Source: an uncultured Bacteroidales bacterium | GTDB lineage: Bacteria; Bacteroidota; Bacteroidia; Bacteroidales; Muribaculaceae | Length of the DNA: 42,548 nucleotides | Direction: 5' to 3' | Assembly: GCA_902768435.1 (NCBI GenBank) | Contig: CACXLJ010000030.1 | Coordinates: 1 to 42,548 of the forward strand | Shown: piece after piece, positions 24,745 through 31,003 of the stretch | How positions within the stretch are numbered: the stretch's first letter is position 1 | Layout of the letters: each line of letters begins with the position of its first letter | Notes under the pieces: generated by a model | Told to the model about the DNA's origin: nothing | Database searches by the model: none | What the model saw: only the letters and a program-made list of their open reading frames with translations | Made by a program: the position numbers and the translations under genes

Positions 24745-25806
24745 ATGGACTCCAGTGAATTTTATCAAATCAAGCAGGAGGTGCTGGCACGCCCCATCTG
24801 CTACCGCGAACTTGAAGCGAAAGAAATCATCGCCCTCGGCGAGAATCATTACACCGTGGGCAACGCCACATTTGAAGTCGAGCCACTTGTGGCATCTAAA
24901 ATTGACCGTTTTGCAGGAATTAGAAGTGGGCAATCGGTCGTCGCCCACGACAGCTATGGCGAGCAGGGCTTGACCAACCTGCGCAACTTCTTCGGTCAGG
25001 CAGTCCCAAGAAAAAGCAAACGCATCGTTTTGACTGCCGACACACAGTCAAAGCAAATTGTCGATGCCACCCCCATCCACGACCGTATGATCACGCCCGA
25101 AGTATTCTTCGACTTCGCCGAGATGTTCATGGACAAGAATCAGTATCTTCCCGACAATGTAGAATACTCAATGGGCGGAAACGGCAACATTTCCATTCTC
25201 ATGAAGCCTGTCACCGAGCAATTCATGGAATTTGCTCCGGGCGACGAATTCATGTTCAACGGCATCCAACTGTTGTGGTCACCAGGCGAAGTCAGCCTGA
25301 ACAATTATTATGAGCGGCTGGTGTGCTCTAATGGTCAAACTCAGACTTCGCAGCATAGAATCGCAAAAGCTTTCTCGCCCGAAGCCTCCAAACTTGAGGC
25401 GTTGCTTGACATTACTGTCGAATCAGAACCTCTCAAGAAGAACCTTGACCAAATGCTACTCAGCGCAAGGTTGGCAATGCGCACTTCAGCTTCGGTGCAT
25501 GAACTGAAAGCCGCTATGAAAATGCTTAACGGTCATGGTCTGACGGAACAAGATGCCAACCAAATCGTCCCTTACGAGCAAACCAGATCGAAATATGAAT
25601 CCGCTGGTTTTCTCCTGAGTTCCACCGAAGAAGCGCAAGCCAAGAGCGACCGCACGATGTGGGATGTGTTCAACCTGCTTACCTTCTTTGCAACTCATAA
25701 CACCGTATGGGCACGGCAGGACATTCGCCGCTCTTCGCTCATGGAAGCGAGTATGAACCTCCTGTTGCGTGAGCGGGACATCAAGGAATACTACAACATA
25801 TTCTAA
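24745..25806 (+). CDS. DUF932-like protein (phage/plasmid type)
   Basis: The 353-residue protein begins 4 nt after the ATPase stop. The ATG at 24745 is chosen; the frame upstream overlaps the ATPase gene. The middle contains GDEFMFNGIQLLWSP, then a RLVCSNGQTQTS block, and the C-terminus has WDVFNLLTFFATHN. These resemble the RivCxN and NxxTxxxxH features of DUF932, a phage- and plasmid-associated family of unknown activity. The match is by eye and distant. There are no catalytic motifs I can name. Coupling to the RecA-like ATPase suggests a DNA-binding or annealing partner (inference). Confidence 0.6.
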   Translation: MDSSEFYQIKQEVLARPICYRELEAKEIIALGENHYTVGNATFEVEPLVASKIDRFAGIRSGQSVVAHDSYGEQGLTNLRNFFGQAVPRKSKRIVLTADTQSKQIVDATPIHDRMITPEVFFDFAEMFMDKNQYLPDNVEYSMGGNGNISILMKPVTEQFMEFAPGDEFMFNGIQLLWSPGEVSLNNYYERLVCSNGQTQTSQHRIAKAFSPEASKLEALLDITVESEPLKKNLDQMLLSARLAMRTSASVHELKAAMKMLNGHGLTEQDANQIVPYEQTRSKYESAGFLLSSTEEAQAKSDRTMWDVFNLLTFFATHNTVWARQDIRRSSLMEASMNLLLRERDIKEYYNIF

Positions 25807-25809
25807 GAT

Positions 25810-26322
25810 ATGATTGAGTATATTGCTGACACCGACCATTACAACAAGGTGCTTGCTAAGGTAGCAAATGTGAAGCAGAGCCTGTGGATTGGAACTGCCG
25901 ACATCAAGGACTTACATGTTAAAGTGGGCGAGACGACCAAGCCGTTCCTCGCCGTCATTGCCTTGCTCATCAGGCGAGGGGTTGAGGTGCGGCTGATTCA
26001 TGCCAAGGAGCCAGGACCGAACTTCCGTGCCGACTTTGACCGCTATCCATTACTTTATGACCGACTGGAGCGAGTACTCTGCCCACGAGTCCACTTTAAG
26101 ATGGTGGTGTTCGACGGCAAGGAAGTGTATATTGGCAGTGCGAACCTGACAGGTGCCGGCATCGGCATGAAAACCGCAGACAAGCGCAACTTCGAGGCGG
26201 GCATCCTTACCGATGATCCTGTTATCATCGAACAAGCCATGACGCAGTTCGATGATGTATGGAGAGGCTACCATTGCAAATCTTGCCGCCGCAGGGACTT
26301 TTGCCCTGACCCAATCAAATGA
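25810..26322 (+). CDS. PLD-type phosphodiesterase/nuclease, copy 2
   Basis: The 170-residue paralogue of the 23295 gene (about 80% identical by my alignment) has the same HFKxxxFD catalytic motif, GSANLTGAG and C-terminal Cys cluster (CKSCRRRDFC, one extra Arg). It starts 3 nt after the DUF932-like gene, and its stop overlaps the HAD gene start (ATGA), so it is firmly within the RecA-like operon. Differences from copy 1 are mostly conservative, and all proposed active-site residues are kept in both, so both are probably functional. Homo- or heterodimers are possible, because the fold needs two HKD motifs per active site. Confidence 0.87.
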   Translation: MIEYIADTDHYNKVLAKVANVKQSLWIGTADIKDLHVKVGETTKPFLAVIALLIRRGVEVRLIHAKEPGPNFRADFDRYPLLYDRLERVLCPRVHFKMVVFDGKEVYIGSANLTGAGIGMKTADKRNFEAGILTDDPVIIEQAMTQFDDVWRGYHCKSCRRRDFCPDPIK

Positions 26323-26837
26323 ATTTAATGCACGAGAAAATTCTCTTTCTTGATTTTGATGGCGTGCTGAACACCGAGTTTTACCAAGACCTTTTGTTGT
26401 CTCAAGGCAAGCCATGGCAGGACGAGCATGGTGCGTTTTTCGACCCGGAGACGGTGAAGCAACTTGAACGAATCATTGATGCCACGCAAGCCAGCATCGT
26501 GATAGAGTCATCGTGGAAATACCTCGGACTCAAAGCCATGCAGGATATGTGGCATGCTCGCCAACTGCCTGGACGAGTGACAGACATCACCCCATTCTGT
26601 GCAAGCGACAGTTGGCTGCAAGCAACTGGTCTCAACGAATTCGACTTCGCTCACTGCAAAGGAATTGAAATCGCTTCATGGCTTTTTGACCACGCAACAG
26701 CAGAAGCCCGATACGTTATCATTGACGACGAGTATGTGATACTGGACTCTCAGTTGCCTCACTTTATCATGACCAATCCATTTGACGGCATATCCGAAGA
26801 AGTGGCAAACCGGGCCATCGCCATCCTCAACAACTAA
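26319..26837 (+). CDS. HAD-superfamily phosphatase of the Swiss-Army-Knife RNA-repair type
   Basis: The 172-residue protein has the HAD nucleophile motif DFDGVL (12-17), motif II within IVIESSWKY and an acidic motif IVIIDDE-like stretch (YVIIDDEYV). Sequence and length resemble the small HAD domains found in Swiss-Army-Knife RNA-repair proteins, which remove 2'- or 3'-phosphates at RNA ends. The ATG at 26319 overlaps the PLD stop (ATGA); a second ATG at 26328 is an alternative. As last gene of the RecA-like operon it could process ends left by the PLD nuclease (inference). Confidence 0.78.
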   Translation: MNLMHEKILFLDFDGVLNTEFYQDLLLSQGKPWQDEHGAFFDPETVKQLERIIDATQASIVIESSWKYLGLKAMQDMWHARQLPGRVTDITPFCASDSWLQATGLNEFDFAHCKGIEIASWLFDHATAEARYVIIDDEYVILDSQLPHFIMTNPFDGISEEVANRAIAILNN

Positions 26838-26869
26838 AGTTTTTTTAAAAAAAAGATACCAACCCACAT

Positions 26870-26907
26870 GGTGTGCCCTAAATCGGCATAGGCCGTCTCT
26901 ATCTTTG
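26870..26907 (+). promoter_or_regulatory. Promoter with palindromic operator (regulon site 3), DnaE-like gene
   Basis: GGTGTGCC-N7-GGCATAGG (26870-26892) is followed by 7 nt and TATCTTTG (26900-26907), 30 nt before the ATG at 26938. Over about 43 bp it is nearly the same as the next promoter at 27685, including CGGCATAGGCCG and TATCTTTGCACC. Confidence 0.72.
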
Positions 26908-26937
26908 CACCAAAATAGCAAAACAACGACATAAACT

Positions 26938-27684
26938 ATGGTAGATATTATTGAAAACGGCAAGAAGGCATACAATATGGAACTGAAAATATTGTCCGTT
27001 TTGGAGGATGCCTGCAAAGCCATTAAGCAGAATTATGGCATAGCCCTTGACTTGGACACAATTCCCATCGATGACTCAAAGACATTTGAACTGCTACAGC
27101 AAGGGCAAACGGGAAAAGTTTTTGTATTTCACAGAAAGGCCCTGCAGCGGTATTTGCGTGAACTTCATCCCGAGAATCTCGACCACCTGGCGGCGCTATA
27201 TGCTTTATATTGGGTCTCTCGCTTTTATGGTAATCGTAAATTAAAGCATTATATTGCTCGGAAAAATGGCAGGGAAAAGATTGAGTGTGCTGCTCTGTGC
27301 ATGGCGAAATTTCTCAAAGAGACTTATGGCATTGGTATTTATGTAGATCAGATGATGCTTATGTCTCAGCACATTGCTGGTTTTTCTAAAGCGGAAAGTG
27401 AAGAGTTGGGAAAAGTTTTATACAAGAGAGTGTCCAACAAATGGCCACTCTTTGAACGAATGTTTATTGAACGTGGAATGAATAACGGTTTTGACATAGC
27501 TGAATTGCAGATAATCTGGTCTCAGTGGTATAATGAATTCGCCTATTATGGTTTTTCTAAAGCGCGTGCAGCGTCACTTGCTCGGATTGCTTACCTATCG
27601 GCATACTTCAAAGCAAACTATCCCGATGAATACCTTGATGCTATTTCTCGTAGCAACATGAAAAAAGATGATTATTTCATTTAG
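26938..27684 (+). CDS. Stand-alone DnaE-like fragment protein (post-palm/fingers region, no catalytic Asp)
   Basis: The 248-residue protein aligns by eye, from about residue 14 to the end, with the section of Bacteroidetes DNA polymerase III alpha just after the last catalytic aspartate: IPIDDSKTFELLQQG, YLRELHPENLDHLAALYALY, YIARKNGREKIE, LKETYGIGIYVDQMM, AGFSKAESEELGK, AYYGFSKARAASLARIAYLSAYFKANYPDEYLDAI. The usual GxFQxES, RPGP, YQEQ, RRAMGKK and NKSHA motifs are replaced by KVFVFHR, loss, YVDQ, a diverged GKVLYKR and SKARA. The PHP, palm, beta-clamp-binding and OB parts are absent. The intact ORF has its own regulated promoter, so it is probably expressed. It is not a polymerase. A binding or decoy role is speculation. 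Confidence 0.75.
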   Translation: MVDIIENGKKAYNMELKILSVLEDACKAIKQNYGIALDLDTIPIDDSKTFELLQQGQTGKVFVFHRKALQRYLRELHPENLDHLAALYALYWVSRFYGNRKLKHYIARKNGREKIECAALCMAKFLKETYGIGIYVDQMMLMSQHIAGFSKAESEELGKVLYKRVSNKWPLFERMFIERGMNNGFDIAELQIIWSQWYNEFAYYGFSKARAASLARIAYLSAYFKANYPDEYLDAISRSNMKKDDYFI

Positions 27685-27722
27685 CCTGTGCATCCAAACG
27701 GCATAGGCCGTTTATATCTTTG
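27685..27722 (+). promoter_or_regulatory. Promoter with palindromic operator (regulon site 4)
   Basis: CCTGTGCA-N7-GGCATAGG (27685-27707) is followed after 7 nt by TATCTTTG (27715-27722), 30 nt before the ATG at 27753. It begins directly after the DnaE-like stop codon. An inner palindrome AACGGC-ATAG-GCCGTT is perfect. Confidence 0.7.
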
Positions 27723-27752
27723 CACCCAAAACAACTAAAATCAACATCACCT

Positions 27753-28202
27753 ATGATACGTAATTTTTTATTGCAGTTCATCAAGCGATTGCAGTATGTG
27801 GCTGAAGAAAACAAGCCAAGAGCCATCGAGTTTAATAATGACAATTATCAAGACTTACTGAATGTACAAATTTCAGTTGTGTACATAGACGGGGAAGAGT
27901 GTGAAGTTGTACTTTATGACGAAAATGGTAATCGTTATCGTTCAAACTATAGGACGTGCATCACAATAGAAAATCTGTACAAAATATGTCCAGTAATTCA
28001 GGAAAGCCTTTTTGTTTGCTGCAAATGGGAAAAAGGGAAATCGTTTGATGAGTCTATGGAAACTCCGGATAATTTCTCCTGCTCACCAGTGTTGGAGCGC
28101 AACGGACTGATTCTTGGTCAACACTTTATCCCTGAAGGTTGGATTCATTTTTATGCGGGATTTGGAAGCAGGTATTTTATTAAGACTGATATGTTTAAGT
28201 AA
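27753..28202 (+). CDS. Hypothetical protein in the palindrome regulon
   Basis: The 149-residue protein matches no family I recognise. The N-terminus is a basic amphipathic helix (FLLQFIKRLQYV), then strands (VQISVVYIDGEECEVVLYDENGNRYRS) suggest a small beta-rich domain. Cys residues cluster mid-protein (CVVI-type and FVCCKW). No signal peptide or membrane segment is seen, so it is probably cytosolic. The start is the first ATG after regulon site 4; an upstream in-frame codon falls inside the -7 box. Having its own copy of the island operator ties it to the same regulon as the DnaE-like and RecA-like genes. Confidence 0.7.
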   Translation: MIRNFLLQFIKRLQYVAEENKPRAIEFNNDNYQDLLNVQISVVYIDGEECEVVLYDENGNRYRSNYRTCITIENLYKICPVIQESLFVCCKWEKGKSFDESMETPDNFSCSPVLERNGLILGQHFIPEGWIHFYAGFGSRYFIKTDMFK

Positions 28203-28266
28203 CGGAATAAAAAACGAAATAGTTAGTCTCACTATATTATTGTTTCACCCTTAAAACCAATTTATT

Positions 28267-29127
28267 ATGAGCAAAGTTTTTAGAATCACGCCCAAACGCA
28301 CAAGACGCGTCAACGGGCAAGTCATTACCCCTGAGATGGTGATTACCGTCACCACCCGTCAGCACTGCACCAATCCATTCTACAACGGAGCAGTTGAAGT
28401 AAAACTACGAAGCAATCGACTAATTATCGCTTTTTGTGATGCACCTGTGCTACTGAAATGGCATAGGTGCGTCCAAACTATCACAACAAATATGATTGAA
28501 TTACAAGACCACGACATCAGGTGCATCGAGAAGCAGATTCTGAAAGTGTATAATGGCCACTGGGGAGATTATCCTCAGTGTGGTTGCTTACTTAGACTCC
28601 GCAAAAACATCATCAATCATCGAGCCTTGAAACATCAAGCCGAGATTCTACCGGGCATCATCGCATTCAACGATGCTCTCACCACGGCTTTGCGAGAAAT
28701 GTATGACCATGCGCATCGCATCTGTAATGAAATGAATGCATTGACCGATGCCACTGAACAAATGGTTTTGACCGCAAAATGCTACCTGGGCAACGATTAT
28801 CCCGCTCTACATCCTGTTCAGGGCGAAGACCGACAGGAGTTGTGGGGTGCATTGTGCGACAGCGGCTGGAACCGATTGTATGATGATGGGGTGACATTGC
28901 AAACGCTCACCCTGCCTCATGATCTGTGCTCTTTTGAAAGCCTCATCGGCATGGATAGCCCGCCGCCCAACTGGAACGAGGGACTTGACCCATATTTGAC
29001 CAAGGACTTGCACCTCACCAGTGCATTTCACCACTTGTTTGACCACACGATGTTTGCCATCACTGATTTCATCTATGTGCGCCATTTCGAGACCGAAATA
29101 AAAATAGAAATCAAAAAAACAGTGTAA
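28267..29127 (+). CDS. Hypothetical protein, apparent fusion of two ORFs
   Basis: The 286-residue protein has an N-terminus (about residues 1-46, from MSKVFRITPKRTRRVNG to PFYNGAVEV) resembling a small hypothetical protein I know from Bacteroidales. The rest, starting near MIELQDHD (ATG at 28492), is an all-alpha/beta region with no recognised domain: YDHAHRICNEM, WNRLYDDGVTL, FHHLFDHTMFAITDFIYV. The joining segment is poor in protein-like features and encodes an operator-like palindrome (28444-28467). I infer that a small gene became fused to a formerly independent gene through its old promoter region. Either the whole ORF or only the part from 28492 may be the functional protein. Confidence 0.62.
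   Translation: MSKVFRITPKRTRRVNGQVITPEMVITVTTRQHCTNPFYNGAVEVKLRSNRLIIAFCDAPVLLKWHRCVQTITTNMIELQDHDIRCIEKQILKVYNGHWGDYPQCGCLLRLRKNIINHRALKHQAEILPGIIAFNDALTTALREMYDHAHRICNEMNALTDATEQMVLTAKCYLGNDYPALHPVQGEDRQELWGALCDSGWNRLYDDGVTLQTLTLPHDLCSFESLIGMDSPPPNWNEGLDPYLTKDLHLTSAFHHLFDHTMFAITDFIYVRHFETEIKIEIKKTV
28444..28467 (+). promoter_or_regulatory. Operator-like palindrome inside the 28267 ORF (decayed site 5)
   Basis: CCTGTGCT-N8-GGCATAGG resembles the regulon operator but has an 8-nt core, and the arms extend to GCACCT / AGGTGC. At the position where the other sites have TATCTTTG it has AAACTATC, so the promoter is probably dead. An ATG lies 25 nt downstream (28492). Confidence 0.45.
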
Positions 29128-29296
29128 TTCAATTAACTGATGGAACAGAACGACAAGAATAATAACAATTCTCAAACGGCAAGTGAGTCCAAGTCAAGCA
29201 TCATCAAGGTGATTGGCATAGGCGGTGGCGCCATCAATGCTGTCAATTACATGTATTCACAGAATATCGAGGTCAACTTCGCTGTGCTCGACTCTG

Positions 29297-29473
29297 ACCT
29301 TCAGCACCAGCAAGCCAAGCGAGAAAATCGACTACATCCTCACCCGCCCTGCCCCATCGTGCCCTGCAGGAACAGCCACCTCCTCGTGGTGCACCATCGA
29401 GTCGCACGTCATCCCCACCATTCTCAGCGACCACTTCGCCGTCATCGCCACCCTCGTCCTCACCCACCCGTAA
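29297..29473 (+). pseudogene. EEP-family 3' fragment (second copy)
   Basis: The last 58 codons of the EEP gene are repeated here, keeping its reading frame from FSTSKPSEKIDYIL to SDHFAV and the stop codon. Of nine differences from the intact gene several change residues (for example R to C), none truncates. Without the upstream catalytic parts it cannot be an enzyme. The intact counterpart is at 16281-17120. Confidence 0.85.
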
Positions 29474-29474
29474 A
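29297..29474 (+). repeat. Direct repeat, right copy (3' end of the EEP gene)
   Basis: Partner of 16944-17121, same orientation, 178 bp, 9 mismatches. It marks the right end of the accessory block; beyond it the genes look like ordinary backbone. Confidence 0.95.
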
Positions 29475-29555
29475 CATGACGCGTGAACAACACAATTTTT
29501 TGAGTTTCCTATCCAGACAATCATCAAGCTAGTTATAAAAGTCTAAAGTTTTTTG

Positions 29556-29563
29556 TATTTTTG
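29556..29563 (+). promoter_or_regulatory. Promoter -7 box (TATTTTTG) for the flavin-reductase-like gene
   Basis: TATTTTTGCAC fits TAnnTTTG and ends 24 nt before the ATG at 29588. No clear -33 TTTG is seen. Confidence 0.45.
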
Positions 29564-29587
29564 CACTTACAACATAAATCTCTAAAT

Positions 29588-30172
29588 ATGAAACGGTTTC
29601 TTCAAACATTTATTCTTACTCTTATGGCAATAACTCCAGTGGCAATATCAGCACAAACACAATATGGTTTCAAGGCGATTGCCGTAGAACAGGACTTCAC
29701 CGAGAATGGATTCAACTGGTTTAAACATGCATTACTGCTGGCCGCCGGCAATGAACAACAGAGCAACGCCATGACCATTGGCTGGGGCGGCATAGGCACA
29801 TTGTGGCGCAAAACTGCAGTTACAGTGTATGTTGCCGAGAAGCGATACACCAAGCAATTCATGGACAACGCCCAGTATTTCACCGTTATGGCTTTTGCCG
29901 ACCGCAAAGACGAGATTCTTGAATACATGGGCACCAAAAGCGGTCGAGATGGCGACAAAGCCAAGGCCCTTAACCTGCACACCGCATACACCGAAAATGG
30001 CACGCCCTACTATATCGAGGCTGACATGGTGATTGAGTGCCGCACGATGTATGCCGCACCTTTCGACCCGCAACACTTCAAGAATGATGTGCCCCAAAAA
30101 ATGTATTCCAACTTCCCTGCTGGAGTCCACACTATGTACATCGGCGAAGTGGTCAACGCCTGGAAAAAATAA
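29588..30172 (+). CDS. Secreted flavin-reductase-like (FMN split-barrel) protein
   Basis: The 194-residue protein has a signal peptide ending near AISAQT and then a split-barrel core: NAMTIGWGGIGTLWRKTAVTVYV and KQFMDNAQYFTVMAF, the pattern of flavin reductase/FMN-binding family proteins, where the first segment contacts FMN. The length fits the family plus a signal peptide. A periplasmic location is unusual for FMN reductases but is seen in Bacteroidetes. The electron donor and acceptor are unknown. The ATG at 29588 begins the signal peptide. Confidence 0.75.
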   Translation: MKRFLQTFILTLMAITPVAISAQTQYGFKAIAVEQDFTENGFNWFKHALLLAAGNEQQSNAMTIGWGGIGTLWRKTAVTVYVAEKRYTKQFMDNAQYFTVMAFADRKDEILEYMGTKSGRDGDKAKALNLHTAYTENGTPYYIEADMVIECRTMYAAPFDPQHFKNDVPQKMYSNFPAGVHTMYIGEVVNAWKK

Positions 30173-30205
30173 CCTGCCATCGCAAAAGATGTTTTGAACT
30201 TCGTT

Positions 30206-30237
30206 TTTGGATTGTTTCAACGAATTTGCTATCTTTG
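30206..30237 (+). promoter_or_regulatory. Promoter (TTTG-N20-TATCTTTG) for the 30282 gene
   Basis: TTTG (30206-30209), a 20-nt spacer and TATCTTTG (30230-30237) match the consensus, 44 nt before the ATG at 30282. Confidence 0.65.
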
Positions 30238-30281
30238 TGAAAAACTAATTCATCAACCAAGGACCCACAGACAACCTAATT

Positions 30282-30923
30282 ATGAAAAATTTATTGAACC
30301 TCAAACATTTAGCAACAATTATAACCATCCTGCTCATCGGATGCTTGTCTTTGCAATCGGCTGCGCAAAATGGCGTGGATGTCAAGTATTTAAACGAAAA
30401 TCGCTTTTTTGTTCACCAAAACGCCAAGAAAGGCACGCTCAAACTGGTGATCAAGAGTGAGAAAGAACTGGACGGTTTGTTTGGTATATCTTTCATAGGG
30501 CCAATGGCTCCCATCGATTTCAACCATTACTTCATGATTGTAGTGGTGGTTCCCCACGAAATTGCGCAGGCAACCATCAAACCCATGTCGCTCAAGCGCA
30601 ACGGCAACAAACTGGTGTTCTCTTATGCCATCGACATGAATGACCGGACCGACACCTTCAATCGCTCCTATGTTGCCCTGCTGGTCAACCGCACTGAACC
30701 CACCAAAGTAGAGTTCCAGGAAGTTTCAACTTCGGGCGAAAAACTCCAAAGCTTGCCCAAAAATGTGAAGGAGCTACAAGACCAGCTGAAATATTACAAA
30801 GCCGAGAATGAGCTACTTAAGAGGCAGGTTGCCGAACTCAGAGCCGATAAAGAGGCCCTGCAAATCAAGCTCTGGAAGCTCAACGATGAAATCAAGGCGC
30901 TCCAGAACGAGAAGGGAAAGTAG
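30282..30923 (+). CDS. Secreted protein of unknown function with C-terminal coiled coil
   Basis: The 213-residue protein has a signal peptide (hydrophobic about residues 13-22, cleavage near SAAQ), a beta-rich middle (KGTLKLVIKSEKEL, IVVVVPHEIAQATI, LVFSYAIDM, VALLVNRTEP) and a heptad-rich tail of about 60 residues (VKELQDQLKYYKAENELLKR to the end). The middle could be a DUF-type sandwich, but I do not recognise it. A Cys at LIGCLSL could make it a lipoprotein, though the context is a poor lipobox. It has a strong own promoter. Confidence 0.72.
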   Translation: MKNLLNLKHLATIITILLIGCLSLQSAAQNGVDVKYLNENRFFVHQNAKKGTLKLVIKSEKELDGLFGISFIGPMAPIDFNHYFMIVVVVPHEIAQATIKPMSLKRNGNKLVFSYAIDMNDRTDTFNRSYVALLVNRTEPTKVEFQEVSTSGEKLQSLPKNVKELQDQLKYYKAENELLKRQVAELRADKEALQIKLWKLNDEIKALQNEKGK

Positions 30924-31003
30924 TAGTGCCCCAAGCGTCGCCTAAGGCAAAATCACCACTTTTTGACTCTTATATTCATTCATTTATAAAATACAACTCA
31001 TTT

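Larger units (their letters stand above)
29140..29532 (+). pseudogene. Truncated FtsZ-like N-terminus joined out of frame to an EEP fragment
   Basis: The first 55 codons (29140 to about 29304) give an Asn/Ser-rich lead and then IIKVIGIGGGAINAVNYMY and VNFAVLDSDLQ. This matches the first beta strand, G1 loop and second strand of FtsZ, in which DSDLQ corresponds to the NTDxQ motif. The similarity stops exactly where the 178-bp EEP repeat begins (ACCTTCAG at 29297), and the frame then reads the EEP segment out of frame to a stop at 29532. The tubulin core (T4 GGGTGTG, T7) is absent, so this is not an active FtsZ. A chimeric 130-residue product could be made, but a broken paralogue is simpler. 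Confidence 0.65.

Noticed and set aside
29210..29232. GGCATAGGCGGTGG as another operator copy
   Set aside because: It consists of the Gly-Ile-Gly-Gly-Gly codons of the FtsZ-like G1 loop and has no left arm or -7 box.
17122..29296. Integrase, transposase or conjugation genes within the island
   Set aside because: None found in any frame; mobility is suggested only by the flanking repeats.
29225..29473. 82-codon frame as an independent small gene
   Set aside because: From 29297 on it is only the EEP 3' end read in its original frame; the preceding codons are the FtsZ-like DNA in another frame.
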